Shown in pieces: positions 8,454 through 16,959 of a stretch of 64,000 nt of DNA. The stretch's first letter is position 1; each line of letters starts with the position of its first letter. The notes under the pieces are model-generated. The model searched no databases. It was not told where the DNA came from and saw nothing but the letters and a program-made list of their open reading frames with translations. Location: NCBI GenBank assembly GCA_036557785.1, contig DATBGZ010000083.1, positions 9,833 to 73,832 on the forward strand, given 5' to 3'. The position numbers were made by a program, and so were the translations under genes. This stretch comes from DATBGZ01 sp036557785 (GTDB taxonomy: Bacteria > Actinomycetota > Actinomycetes > Mycobacteriales > Micromonosporaceae).

Positions 8454-9416
8454 GTGACTGGAACGCCTGCCCGGCAGCCGTCGGGCGTGCCGCTGATCGC
8501 CACCGAGGCGCTGACCAAGCGCTACCCCAACGGCGTCGTCGCGTTGGCCGACCTGACGCTCGGTGTGGAGCCTGGGATCGTGGGGCTCGTCGGTGCCAAC
8601 GGCGCCGGCAAGTCCACCCTCATCAAGATCCTGCTCGGGCTGCTGCCACCCACGTCCGGGCGCGCGCTGGTGCTGGGGCTCGACCCGGCCGTCGACGCGC
8701 AGCAGGTGCGCCAGCGGGTCGGGTACATGCCCGAGAACGACAGCCTTCCGCCGGGACTGTCCGCGGTCGAGTTCGTGACCCATATGGCACGGATGAGCCG
8801 GCTGCCGAAGTCCGCGGCCCGGGAGCGGGCGTCCGAGACCCTGCGCCACGTCGGTCTCTACGAGGAGCGGTACCGCCAGATCGGCGGCTACTCGACGGGC
8901 ATGAAGCAGCGCGTGAAGCTCGCTCAGGCGCTCGTGCACGACCCCGATCTGTTGCTGCTCGACGAGCCCACCAACGGTCTGGATCCGGCCGGCCGTGACG
9001 CGATGCTCGTGCTGATCCAGCGCATCGGCACCGAGTTCGGCATCTCCGTGGTGGTCTGCTCCCACCTGCTCGGTGAGGTGGAGCGCATCTGCGACTCGCT
9101 CGTCGCGATCGACGGCGGGCGGCTGCTGCGGGCGGACCGGATCGAGGCGATGACCACCAGCCGGGACGTGCTCGTCGTCGAGGTGGCCGAGGGCACCGAG
9201 GAGCTCGAGGCACGCCTCGTGGCGCTGGGGTTACCGGTGACCAGGGACGGCCGCGCGCTCCAGGTTCCGCTCACCGCGGAAGAGACCTACGACCGCATCC
9301 TCGGCGCGGTCGCCGACCTCGACCTCCCCCTGCACTCGCTCGACCAGCGCCGGCACCGCGTTGCCGAGCTGTTCGCCAACGGTGCCCCCACGACCCAGGA
9401 GCCCGCGCATGTCTAG
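8454..9416 (+). CDS. ABC transporter ATP-binding protein (ABC-2 type, first pair)
   Basis: A 320-residue nucleotide-binding subunit. Walker A is GANGAGKST, the signature is YSTGMKQR, Walker B is LLLLDEPTNGLDP and the switch His is in VVCSHLLGEVE. The 90-residue C-terminal extension is typical of drug or lipid exporters of the ABC-2 class. It is the first of four genes that overlap by 4-8 nt: ATPase, permease, ATPase, permease. The GTG start lies just after GGTGAG. The substrate is unknown. The cluster sits between DUF2017 and mec, which are near neighbours in M. tuberculosis. Confidence 0.92.
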   Translation: MTGTPARQPSGVPLIATEALTKRYPNGVVALADLTLGVEPGIVGLVGANGAGKSTLIKILLGLLPPTSGRALVLGLDPAVDAQQVRQRVGYMPENDSLPPGLSAVEFVTHMARMSRLPKSAARERASETLRHVGLYEERYRQIGGYSTGMKQRVKLAQALVHDPDLLLLDEPTNGLDPAGRDAMLVLIQRIGTEFGISVVVCSHLLGEVERICDSLVAIDGGRLLRADRIEAMTTSRDVLVVEVAEGTEELEARLVALGLPVTRDGRALQVPLTAEETYDRILGAVADLDLPLHSLDQRRHRVAELFANGAPTTQEPAHV

Positions 9417-10326
9417 TCCCACCGCGGCCGGCGTCATCCACGACATCGGCTATCGGCGCTACGTCGGGCCCCGCCTCGGTCGCGAATACACGACCTGGTC
9501 GCTCTACGTCCACAGCCTCCGGACGGCGTTCGGGCTGGGCCGCAGCGCCGTGGCGAAGATCTTCCCCTGGTTCGTCTTCGCGCTGCTCATGTTCGTCGCC
9601 GCGATCCTCGTCGCGGTGCAGTCCCAGTTGGAGACCCAGTTCGGCATCCGGGAGCGGGCGTTCGAGTACTGGGGCTATCCGTCGAGCGTGAACATCCTGG
9701 TGCTGCTGTTCTGCGCGATCGCGGCGCCTGAGCTGGTCTCGCGGGACCTGCGCTCGGGCGTGCTGCCGCTCTACTTCTCCCGACCGATCACCCGCTGGGA
9801 CTATCCGCTGGCGAAATGGCTGGCCCTGGTCAGCGCGCTCTTCCTGCTGCTGTTCGGCCCGGAGCTGCTGCTATTCCTCGGCTCCGCGTTCTCGCAGGAC
9901 AGCATGTCGAACGTGTGGCACGAATTCCTCGGCTTCGGCCGGGGTCTGTCGATATCGGCGATCATGGCGGTCCTGTTCGCGTCGATCGCCCTGCTGATCT
10001 CGTCGCTGTCCGGCCGCCGAGCGGTGGCGGCCGCGATCACGGTCGGCTTCTTCATCCTCACCACGCCGCTGGTCGGCATCCTGGAGGTGGTCGCCTTCGC
10101 GCAGTCCGGCGGTGGCGACAATGGGCTGACCGGCACGGCTCTGACGATCTCTGAGCTCTCCCGGCTCGCCAGCCCCATGACGATCGTGAGCGGCATCGCC
10201 GAGTGGCTCTACAGCGACGGCTCGCGGATCGGCCCGTACGGACCGCTGTATCTCGGGGTGACCTTCGGCGTGGTCGTGGTGTGCCTGGTGCCGACACTGC
10301 TGCGATTCCGGAAGGTTGCCCGATGA
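9409..10326 (+). CDS. ABC-2 type permease (first pair)
   Basis: A 305-residue membrane protein with about six helices (for example FPWFVFALLMFVAAILVAV near 55 and the LVSALFLLLFGPELLLFLG region near 145). The motif ELVSRDLRSGVLPLYFSRPITR after the second helix is characteristic of ABC-2 permeases. The start overlaps the upstream ATPase gene by 8 nt, with AGGAG 7 nt before the ATG. It would form the membrane channel for the ATPase encoded upstream. Confidence 0.88.
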   Translation: MSSPTAAGVIHDIGYRRYVGPRLGREYTTWSLYVHSLRTAFGLGRSAVAKIFPWFVFALLMFVAAILVAVQSQLETQFGIRERAFEYWGYPSSVNILVLLFCAIAAPELVSRDLRSGVLPLYFSRPITRWDYPLAKWLALVSALFLLLFGPELLLFLGSAFSQDSMSNVWHEFLGFGRGLSISAIMAVLFASIALLISSLSGRRAVAAAITVGFFILTTPLVGILEVVAFAQSGGGDNGLTGTALTISELSRLASPMTIVSGIAEWLYSDGSRIGPYGPLYLGVTFGVVVVCLVPTLLRFRKVAR

Positions 10327-11285
10327 CGACCATCGCTGAAAGCACGCCCGCCGTCGCGCCGGTGACCGCGACCGCGGTCGAGGTGCGGGACGTCTCGAAG
10401 TGGTACGGCAATGTGGTGGCGGTCAACAACATCACGATGAGCCTCGGCGCCGGCGTGACCGGTCTGCTGGGCCCGAACGGCGCCGGCAAGACGACGGTGC
10501 TGCACATGATGGCGGGTTTCCTCGCTCCGTCGCGCGGGGAGGTGCTCGTCGGTGGTCAGCCGGCCTGGCGCAACCCGAATGTCTACAGTGGACTGGGAAT
10601 TGTCGTCGAGCGCGAGGCCGTGCACGGGTTCCTCACGGGCTGGGATTTCGTCCTCGCCAGCGCGAAGCTGCAGCGGTTGCCCGACCCGGTCGCCGCCGCG
10701 CGCCGTGCCATCGAACTCGTGGACATGGCCGAGCCCCAGAACCGGCGGATGAGCACGTACTCCAAGGGCATGCGCCAGCGGATGCGGGTGGCCGCCGCGC
10801 TCGTGCACGACCCCGCGGTGCTCCTGCTCGACGAGCCGTTCAACGGCATGGACCCACGTCAACGCATGCACATGATGGAGCTCTTGCACGCGATGGGCGA
10901 CGCCGGCCGGACGGTGCTGTTCAGCTCGCACATCCTCGAGGAGGTCGAGCAGATCTCGGGCACGGTGCAGGTGATCGTCGCGGGCCGGCTCGCCGCCTCC
11001 GGCGACTTTCGGACCATCCGGCGCCTGATGACCCACCGGCCGCACGTCTTCACGGTGCGCTCGAACGATGATCGTCGCCTCGCGGTGGCGCTCATGGCAC
11101 AGGAGTCCGTGGCCTCGGTCGACCTGGACCCCAAGACCGGACTGACCGTCAAGGCCAGCGACTACGGCACGTTCACGCACGTACTGCCGAAGATCGCGCT
11201 GGCGGAGAAGATCCGGGTGCAGCGCCTCGTGCCGGCCGACGAGTCGCTGGAGAGCGTGTTCGCCTACCTGGTGGGTGCGCAGTGA
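10323..11285 (+). CDS. ABC transporter ATP-binding protein (second pair)
   Basis: A 320-residue ATPase with Walker A GPNGAGKTT, signature YSKGMRQR, Walker B LLLDEPFNGMDP and the switch His in LFSSHILEEVE. Only moderately similar to the first ATPase of the operon, so the two probably pair with different permeases or form a heterodimer. The start overlaps the preceding stop as ATGA and the end overlaps the next GTG as GTGA, indicating tight translational coupling. Confidence 0.92.
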   Translation: MTTIAESTPAVAPVTATAVEVRDVSKWYGNVVAVNNITMSLGAGVTGLLGPNGAGKTTVLHMMAGFLAPSRGEVLVGGQPAWRNPNVYSGLGIVVEREAVHGFLTGWDFVLASAKLQRLPDPVAAARRAIELVDMAEPQNRRMSTYSKGMRQRMRVAAALVHDPAVLLLDEPFNGMDPRQRMHMMELLHAMGDAGRTVLFSSHILEEVEQISGTVQVIVAGRLAASGDFRTIRRLMTHRPHVFTVRSNDDRRLAVALMAQESVASVDLDPKTGLTVKASDYGTFTHVLPKIALAEKIRVQRLVPADESLESVFAYLVGAQ

Positions 11286-12061
11286 CCGCGACGGTTCCCG
11301 CCCCCACCGCCGCCCCACCGGCCCCGCGCCGAGGAGGACTCGCCGTGTTCAACCCGACGATTGCCAGGATCACGACGCGAGCGCTGTTCGGCCGACTGCG
11401 TTTCCTGCTGCTGCTCCCGCTGCCACTGCTCGTGGTCGGGCTCGCGCTGCTCACCCAGGCGACCGGCGTGGATCCGTCGGACTGGGTGACCCCCGTGATC
11501 GTTGCCATCGGCCTGACCGTGGTGCTGCCGGTGCTGGCGCTGATCATCGGCACCGGCGTGCTCGGTTCCGAGGTCGACGACGGCACCCTGGCGCACATCC
11601 TGGCCAAGCCGTTGCCGCGCCGGGAGATCGTCCTGACCAAGCTGGTGGTCGCGGTCGGCGTCACCGCGGTGACCACTGGTCTTCCGCTCGCGCTGACCGG
11701 CCTGATCGCGGGGTCGCCGGCGCTCGCCGGAGGGCTCGCGGTCGGGGCTGTGGTCGGCTCACTGGCCTACTGTTCGCTCTTCACGGCGCTCAGTGTGCTC
11801 ACGCGGTTGCCGGTGCTCATCGGCCTCGCGTATATCCTCATCTGGGAGACCCTCGCCGGGAACCTCCTCACCGGCACCCGGGTGCTCTCCATCGACCAGT
11901 ACGTGTTGACCGTGGTGGACCGGATCGCGCACTCGACCCTGATCTCCTCGAACGTGTCGCTGGCGGTATCGCTGTCGATGGCGTTCGTCTTCACCGCCGG
12001 ATTCACGCTGCTCGGCATCGACCGCCTGCGCTCCTTCTCCGTCAAGGGCGAGACGAGTTGA
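11282..12061 (+). CDS. ABC-2 type permease (second pair)
   Basis: A 259-residue membrane protein with six predicted helices, including the LLLLPLPLLVVGLALLT segment near 42. The sequence LGSEVDDGTLAHILAKPLPRREI is the ABC-2 motif between helices two and three. GTG start coupled to the upstream ATPase (GTGA). It is the last gene of the operon; the next gene is on the opposite strand 36 bp away. Confidence 0.88.
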   Translation: MTATVPAPTAAPPAPRRGGLAVFNPTIARITTRALFGRLRFLLLLPLPLLVVGLALLTQATGVDPSDWVTPVIVAIGLTVVLPVLALIIGTGVLGSEVDDGTLAHILAKPLPRREIVLTKLVVAVGVTAVTTGLPLALTGLIAGSPALAGGLAVGAVVGSLAYCSLFTALSVLTRLPVLIGLAYILIWETLAGNLLTGTRVLSIDQYVLTVVDRIAHSTLISSNVSLAVSLSMAFVFTAGFTLLGIDRLRSFSVKGETS

Positions 12062-12097
12062 CGGGCGCCCCCCTGGCGTAGGCGCACCACACGGGCG

Positions 12098-13489
12098 CTA
12101 CCTGCGGGCCGGAGTGTCGGAGCGGTCGGGGCCAGGTCCCGGTGCGTGGTCGGTGGGTCGGGTCACGGCGGCGCCGGCCGGCTCGTCGGTACCGATGGTG
12201 GCCCCCGACGCCGTTGCGCCTTCCTGGCGGGGTCGTCTGCGGTGGGCGAGGAAGACGACGATCGCGGCGAGCACGCCGAGCCCGACGAGACGACCGGAAT
12301 GGCTGCGGATCCAGCGATTGACGCGGTCCATCGTGTCGTCCGTCGGCGCCGGTCCGCCACCTTGCTCGGCCCGCCGTTCCTGTGCCTGTGATCGGTACGC
12401 GTGCGCCTGGACGTGCGACGGGATGATCGCCAGGACCGAGTCAAACTTCTCGATCGCCTCGCTGTAGCGCCCACCGTAGAGGGCATCCAAGCCGGCGCGG
12501 TAGTCGCGGTCCACCTGTCCGAGGTCGGTCGTGATCTCGTCGTCGGTCAGCAGTGCCCGGATCACGGCCGCGTCCACCACCACGTCCCCGCCGACCTGGC
12601 TCGTGTCCACGAGGCCGACCAGGGCGGCGTCGTGGTTGACGACCACGCCGCCGGCGAGGGCGTTGGGCGGTACCGGTGCGGTGGGCTCGACGAACACCTG
12701 CGGCGTCACCTCGGTGACCGTCCCGGTTCGGGACTGCGGCCGGACCGGCCCGTCCGAACCCTGTCCCGAGCTGCCGCCCTGCGTACCGGCGCTGCCACCC
12801 TGCACCCCGAGGCACTCCAGGGTGACCACCTGGTCACCGGTCGAGATGCTCTCCGCGAGCGGAAGGATGGGCTGGTTCGCCCGATTGATCTTCAAGATCG
12901 CGACGTCGCCCTCGCCGGGCGCCGCCACGCTCACCACCGTTGCCGTGATCGGGTCGCCGTCGGTCACCGCGCGCCGCACGAGCACCGTGCGCTCGGGCGG
13001 GTTGTCGGCCTCGGGGTCGCTGTCGATCGTCGCCGTCACCATGAGCTCGCCGAGCAGGTCGGCGGACGCGTCCGACCTGATCGTCCCGGCGGCGACCCGA
13101 CGGTCGACGACCTGCTGGAAGGCCGCGGCCGCGACACTCGTCTCGGCCAGGCAGTTGCCGGTCGTCACGAGGTATCCGTCGCCTCCGACGCCCGCGCCGG
13201 TGCACCAGGTGGTCGCCGAGACCGGCTTATCGTCGAGGATCTTCCCGGTCGCCCGGTCCCGGACGTACCCCTGCCAGCCCACCTCGAGCAGCACAATCGC
13301 CGGCTGGGCCATCGCGGCGGCCCGCACGTCAGGGCTCACCTGATCGGGCCCACCGGTCGGCGCCGCGGTCGCGGACGGCGCGGTCGTCTGCGCGAGCGGG
13401 GCGGCCGACGCCGACGTCGGCGCCCCGACGCAGAACAGCACCGCGAGCACCGCCGCACACCGGCGTACGGTGCGGTCGCCCATGCGCAT
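12098..13489 (-). CDS. Secreted trypsin-fold protein with TPR-like region and C-terminal anchor; catalytic residues apparently lost
   Basis: A 463-residue extracytoplasmic protein: signal peptide (AAVLAVLFCVGAPTSASA), trypsin-like domain (about 60-300), a TPR-like helical pair (ALYGGRYSEAIEKFDSVLAI, about 340-370), one membrane helix (LVGLGVLAAIVVFLA) and a basic cytosolic tail. The protease landmarks can be aligned by eye, but the usual TAAHC is TTGNC (N112 for His) and the usual GNSGGP is ALAGGV (Ala for the nucleophile Ser); only the Asp segment GDVAILKI is kept. It is therefore probably a pseudoprotease acting as a binding or sensing domain. The ATG at 13489 follows a GGGGG run; a GTG at 13498 is also possible. 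Confidence 0.75.
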   Translation of the reverse strand: MRMGDRTVRRCAAVLAVLFCVGAPTSASAAPLAQTTAPSATAAPTGGPDQVSPDVRAAAMAQPAIVLLEVGWQGYVRDRATGKILDDKPVSATTWCTGAGVGGDGYLVTTGNCLAETSVAAAAFQQVVDRRVAAGTIRSDASADLLGELMVTATIDSDPEADNPPERTVLVRRAVTDGDPITATVVSVAAPGEGDVAILKINRANQPILPLAESISTGDQVVTLECLGVQGGSAGTQGGSSGQGSDGPVRPQSRTGTVTEVTPQVFVEPTAPVPPNALAGGVVVNHDAALVGLVDTSQVGGDVVVDAAVIRALLTDDEITTDLGQVDRDYRAGLDALYGGRYSEAIEKFDSVLAIIPSHVQAHAYRSQAQERRAEQGGGPAPTDDTMDRVNRWIRSHSGRLVGLGVLAAIVVFLAHRRRPRQEGATASGATIGTDEPAGAAVTRPTDHAPGPGPDRSDTPARR

Positions 13490-13623
13490 GGCTGGCACCC
13501 CCTGTGATGACCGAAAGCAATCCTGCCATCCCCGCGCCGTAACGTCGTGCGGACTTCCGTGACCTCAGGCACCGGTGGCCGGGCGGCCGCCCCGCGGGCC
13601 CGAGGACGGCGGAGGCGGCCAGG

Positions 13624-13629
13624 TAGGCT
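13624..13629 (+). promoter_or_regulatory. -10 box (TAGGCT) for a probable leaderless mec mRNA
   Basis: TAGGCT ends 7 nt before the GTG of mec, and no Shine-Dalgarno is present. This is the spacing typical of leaderless actinobacterial transcripts. Confidence 0.45.
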
Positions 13630-13636
13630 CGGGTGC

Positions 13637-14098
13637 GTGCTGACCATCGACGCCGCGATCCTCGACGCGATCGTGGCGCATGCTCGCCGCGACCATCCCG
13701 ACGAGGCCTGCGGGCTGGTGGCCGGTCCGGTCGGCAGTGACACCCCGAGCCGGCACATCGCGATGGCGAACGCCGCGCGTTCGATGACCTTCTACGAGTT
13801 CGACTCGACCGAGTATCTGCGGGTGTGGCGGGACCTCGACGACCGCGACGAGGAGCCGGTCGTGATCTACCACTCGCACACCGCGACCGAGGCGTACCCG
13901 TCGCGCACGGATATCAGCTACGCGGGTTGGCCGCAGGCGCATTACCTGCTCGTCTCCACGCGTGAGCCGGCGACGACCGAGGTGCGTTCCTACCGCATCG
14001 TCGATGGCGTCGTGACCGAGGAGTCCGTCAAGGTCGTCAACGCGACGGCGGACCCGCCATCCCGTCAGCGGACAGTGCCCGCATCCATTCAGGAGTAA
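13637..14098 (+). CDS. mec: JAMM/MPN zinc metallopeptidase (CysO-cysteine peptidase)
   Basis: A 153-residue M67-family peptidase. The full JAMM zinc motif is present: H79-S-H81, seven residues, S89, two residues, D92, with an upstream Glu in HPDEACG. In M. tuberculosis Mec (Rv1334) releases cysteine from the CysO-cysteine adduct. The next two genes here are cysO and cysM, so the pathway is complete: CysM builds cysteine on the CysO thiocarboxylate and Mec cleaves it off. The C-terminal 30 residues are less conserved. Confidence 0.92.
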   Translation: MLTIDAAILDAIVAHARRDHPDEACGLVAGPVGSDTPSRHIAMANAARSMTFYEFDSTEYLRVWRDLDDRDEEPVVIYHSHTATEAYPSRTDISYAGWPQAHYLLVSTREPATTEVRSYRIVDGVVTEESVKVVNATADPPSRQRTVPASIQE

Positions 14099-14104
14099 AT
14101 ATCG

Positions 14105-14380
14105 ATGTCCATCGAAGTGCGTGTCCCCACCATCCTGCGTTCCTACACGGGCGGTCTGAAGGTCGTCACCGGCACCGGCGACTCCATCGCCGACCTGCTC
14201 ACCAACCTCGACACGCAGTACCCCGGCCTGCGTGCCCGGCTCATCACCGAGGAGGGCGGGCTACACAAATTCGTTAATGTTTATATCAATGATGAGGATG
14301 TGAGGTTCCTCGGCGCGCTCGACGCCAAGCTCAATGACGGCGACACGGTGACCGTTCTGCCGGCGGTCGCTGGGGGCTGA
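14105..14380 (+). CDS. cysO: Ubiquitin-like sulfur carrier protein
   Basis: A 91-residue beta-grasp protein of the MoaD/ThiS family ending in the required Gly-Gly, which is converted to a thiocarboxylate that donates sulfide. AGGAG lies 9 nt before the ATG. The family segment HKFVNVYINDEDVRFL (residues 54-69) is encoded by an unusual run of A/T-ending codons (14264-14310) in an otherwise G/C-ending gene. It lies between mec and cysM, 4-6 bp from each, in one operon. Confidence 0.95.
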   Translation: MSIEVRVPTILRSYTGGLKVVTGTGDSIADLLTNLDTQYPGLRARLITEEGGLHKFVNVYINDEDVRFLGALDAKLNDGDTVTVLPAVAGG

Positions 14381-14384
14381 CGCG

Positions 14385-15335
14385 ATGGCCCGGTTCGACA
14401 GTCTGCTCGACGCCTGCGGCAACACGCCCCTGGTCGGCCTGCCCCGGCTGAGCCCGTCGCCGACCGTACGGCTGTGGGCCAAGCTCGAGGCCCGCAATCC
14501 CACCGGCTCGATCAAGGATCGCCCCGCAGTCTGGATGATCCGCGCCGCCGAGGCCGCCGGCCGGCTGCGCCCTGGGGACACGATCCTGGAGCCCACGAGC
14601 GGCAACACCGGCATCGCCCTGGCCATGGTCGCCAAGCTGCATGGCTACCGGCTGGTCTGCGTCATGCCGGAGAACGTCTCCGCGGAGCGCACCCAGTTGC
14701 TGCGCATGTACGGCGCCGAGATCATCTTCTCGCCCGGTCCCGGCGGATCCAACGCGGCGGTCGCGATGGCCCGCCAGATCGCCGAGGAGCACCCCGACTG
14801 GGTGATGCTCAACCAGTACGCCAACGAGGCGAATGCCCGGGCGCACTACGAGAGCACCGGCCCTGAGCTGCTGCGCGACCTGCCGACGATCACGCACTTC
14901 GTGGCGGGTCTCGGCACCACCGGCACGCTCATGGGCGTGGGCCGCTACCTGCGCGAGAAGGTCGACGGGATCCAGATCATCGCCGCTGAGCCACGCTACG
15001 GCGAACTCGTCTACGGTCTGCGCAACATCGACGAGGGGTACGTGCCCGAACTCTACGACGCCACGGTGCTGACCCGACGCTTCTCGGTCGGCACCCGCGA
15101 CGCCGTGCTGCGCACGCGCCAACTCGTCGAGGTGGAGGGCATCTTCGCCGGGTTCTCAACCGGGGCGATCCTGCACGCCGCGCTCGCGGTGGCACACGAC
15201 GCGGCGCGGGCGGGCCGGACGGCGGACGTGGCGTTCGTCGTCGCCGATGGCGGGTGGAAATACCTGTCAACGGGCGCGTACGGAGGAACCCTCGCCGATG
15301 CCGAGACCGCCCTGGAGGGGCAGCTCTGGGCCTAG
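14385..15335 (+). CDS. cysM: Cysteine synthase of the CysO-dependent type (O-phosphoserine sulfhydrylase)
   Basis: A 316-residue fold-type II PLP enzyme. K44 in GSIKDRPA is the PLP lysine, TSGNTG is the substrate loop near 73, and GLGTTGT binds the PLP phosphate. The lone R in the region of the CysM C-terminus and its operon with cysO and mec identify the M. tuberculosis Rv1336 type, which uses O-phosphoserine and thiocarboxylated CysO rather than O-acetylserine and sulfide. It starts 4 nt after cysO. Confidence 0.93.
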   Translation: MARFDSLLDACGNTPLVGLPRLSPSPTVRLWAKLEARNPTGSIKDRPAVWMIRAAEAAGRLRPGDTILEPTSGNTGIALAMVAKLHGYRLVCVMPENVSAERTQLLRMYGAEIIFSPGPGGSNAAVAMARQIAEEHPDWVMLNQYANEANARAHYESTGPELLRDLPTITHFVAGLGTTGTLMGVGRYLREKVDGIQIIAAEPRYGELVYGLRNIDEGYVPELYDATVLTRRFSVGTRDAVLRTRQLVEVEGIFAGFSTGAILHAALAVAHDAARAGRTADVAFVVADGGWKYLSTGAYGGTLADAETALEGQLWA

Positions 15336-15362
15336 CCGGACCGGTTTGGCAAGCCGTAGGGC

Positions 15363-15854
15363 CTACAGCGCGCTGCCGGTAAGAAATATCGCGTAGGCGA
15401 GCACGACCGTGGCGGCGCTGAGCAGCAGGTACGGCGTTCGCCGGCGGTGCACCGAGACGAACGCGCCGACCGTGAGTGCGATCCCGACCAGGCCGACGCC
15501 GATCATCATCGGCTCGTACCAACTCGGCGTCGCGTCCATGAGGTCGGCGATGAAGCCACGGATGCCGACCGCGAGGCCCAGCACCCCGAGCAGGGCGGCC
15601 CAGCCGCAGACGCCGATGATCTGGCGCAGGCGGGGCTGGGGGCGTACGAAGCGGCGCAGGCCTGTGGAGTCCTGCGCCCAGGTCAGCGCGGCTTCGCTGC
15701 CGGCTGGCGAGACAAGCAGCGCTGAGCGCATCTCCTCGTCGTCGAGGGCGAGCCGACCGCGGCGGGCGTCGACGGTGGCGACGCGGCGGTCAGGTGCGAC
15801 GGCGGGTGCGGGTACCCCGTGGCGCGGGGCGCTGGTACTGATGTCGGCACTCAT
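15363..15854 (-). CDS. Small membrane protein, unknown function
   Basis: A 163-residue protein. Residues 1-75 are soluble and Pro/Ala-rich; three membrane helices follow (about 82-102 IGVCGWAALLGVLGLAVGI, 115-135 and 141-160). It lies on the opposite strand between cysM and murI, where M. tuberculosis has a rhomboid-like gene (Rv1337); no rhomboid Ser/His motif is seen here. The ATG is preceded by GAGGAGG at ideal spacing. No family recognised. Confidence 0.7.
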   Translation of the reverse strand: MSADISTSAPRHGVPAPAVAPDRRVATVDARRGRLALDDEEMRSALLVSPAGSEAALTWAQDSTGLRRFVRPQPRLRQIIGVCGWAALLGVLGLAVGIRGFIADLMDATPSWYEPMMIGVGLVGIALTVGAFVSVHRRRTPYLLLSAATVVLAYAIFLTGSAL

Positions 15855-16121
15855 GGCGCCTCCTCTCTGGGCTCCGTGCGGCTCCGGACCCCGAACGGAG
15901 TGGGTGGCATACAGCCGCCGTGCATGACCATAGGCAGGTTCCCGCCGGTCACGCAACGCGACAAGTTGCTCGTAGTGATGCTTGCGTTACTCACCGCATA
16001 ATCGCGCCCCCAGCACATCGATCAGGATCGGTACGAACGGGGTCGGTAACCCGATCCCGCACTCATGTCACGTTGGCGACAGGTTCCGTGTGAGTGTTCA
16101 TTGTGGGCGGGTTGGTCAGCG

Positions 16122-16127
16122 TAGGCT
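16122..16127 (+). promoter_or_regulatory. -10 box (TAGGCT) for probable leaderless murI mRNA
   Basis: TAGGCT ends 7 nt before the murI GTG, which lacks a Shine-Dalgarno. It is identical to the box before mec. The 280-bp gap upstream also has a relatively AT-rich stretch (15960-16005) with no further recognisable site. Confidence 0.45.
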
Positions 16128-16134
16128 CCGGTCC

Positions 16135-16959
16135 GTGACGAGCGCGCCGGTGGGGGTTTTCGACTCGGGGGTCGGAGGGCTCACCGTGGCGCGGGCGATT
16201 CTGGACCAACTGCCCGGCGAGCAGGTCCGCTACCTCGCCGACACCGCCCACCTGCCGTATGGGCCGAAGCCGATCGCCCAGGTCCGGGCGTACGCATTGG
16301 AGTGCCTCGACCGATTGGTGGCCGACGGCGTGAAGCTGCTCGTCATCGCCTGCAACAGCGCCTCCGCCGCCTGCCTGCACGATGCGCGGGAGCGCTACGA
16401 CGTGCCGGTCGTCGAGGTGATCCGGCCAGCCGTACGCCGGGCCGTCGCGGCCACGCGCAGCGGACGGGTCGGCGTGATCGGGACCGCCGCGACCATCACC
16501 AGTGGCGCATACGTCGACGCGTTCGCCGCCGCCCCCCACGTCAGCGTGACCGGGGTCGCGTGTCCCGCGTTCGTCGACTACGTGGAGCGCGGCATCACCT
16601 CTGGCCCGGAGTTGCTGACGGTCGCCACGTCCTATCTGGACCCACTGCGACAGGCCGAAGTGGACACTCTCGTCCTCGGCTGCACCCACTACCCGTTGCT
16701 CGCTGGTCTGATCGGCTTCGTCATGGGCGACGCGGTCACCCTGGTGTCCAGTGCGGACGAGACGGCCCGCGAGGTGTACCGGGTGCTCACCGAGCACGAC
16801 ATGCTGCGTGATGAGCCGGAGCCGGCCGAGCACCGGTTCCTCGCCACCGGCGAGCAGGCGCCGTTCTCCCGGCTGGCCCAGCGCTTCCTCGGACCGACCG
16901 TGCCGCCGGCGGGCTTTGAGCCGGTGAGCCGGACGCCCGTCGGGGGAGTGGTCAGATGA
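16135..16959 (+). CDS. murI: Glutamate racemase
   Basis: A 274-residue cytosolic enzyme supplying D-glutamate for peptidoglycan. The two catalytic cysteines are C73 (ACNSAS) and C183 (GCTHYP), and the N-terminal VFDSGVGGLTV motif is intact. The start is GTG, apparently leaderless. The stop overlaps the following MBL gene as ATGA, as in the Rv1338-Rv1339 pair of M. tuberculosis. Confidence 0.95.
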   Translation: MTSAPVGVFDSGVGGLTVARAILDQLPGEQVRYLADTAHLPYGPKPIAQVRAYALECLDRLVADGVKLLVIACNSASAACLHDARERYDVPVVEVIRPAVRRAVAATRSGRVGVIGTAATITSGAYVDAFAAAPHVSVTGVACPAFVDYVERGITSGPELLTVATSYLDPLRQAEVDTLVLGCTHYPLLAGLIGFVMGDAVTLVSSADETAREVYRVLTEHDMLRDEPEPAEHRFLATGEQAPFSRLAQRFLGPTVPPAGFEPVSRTPVGGVVR

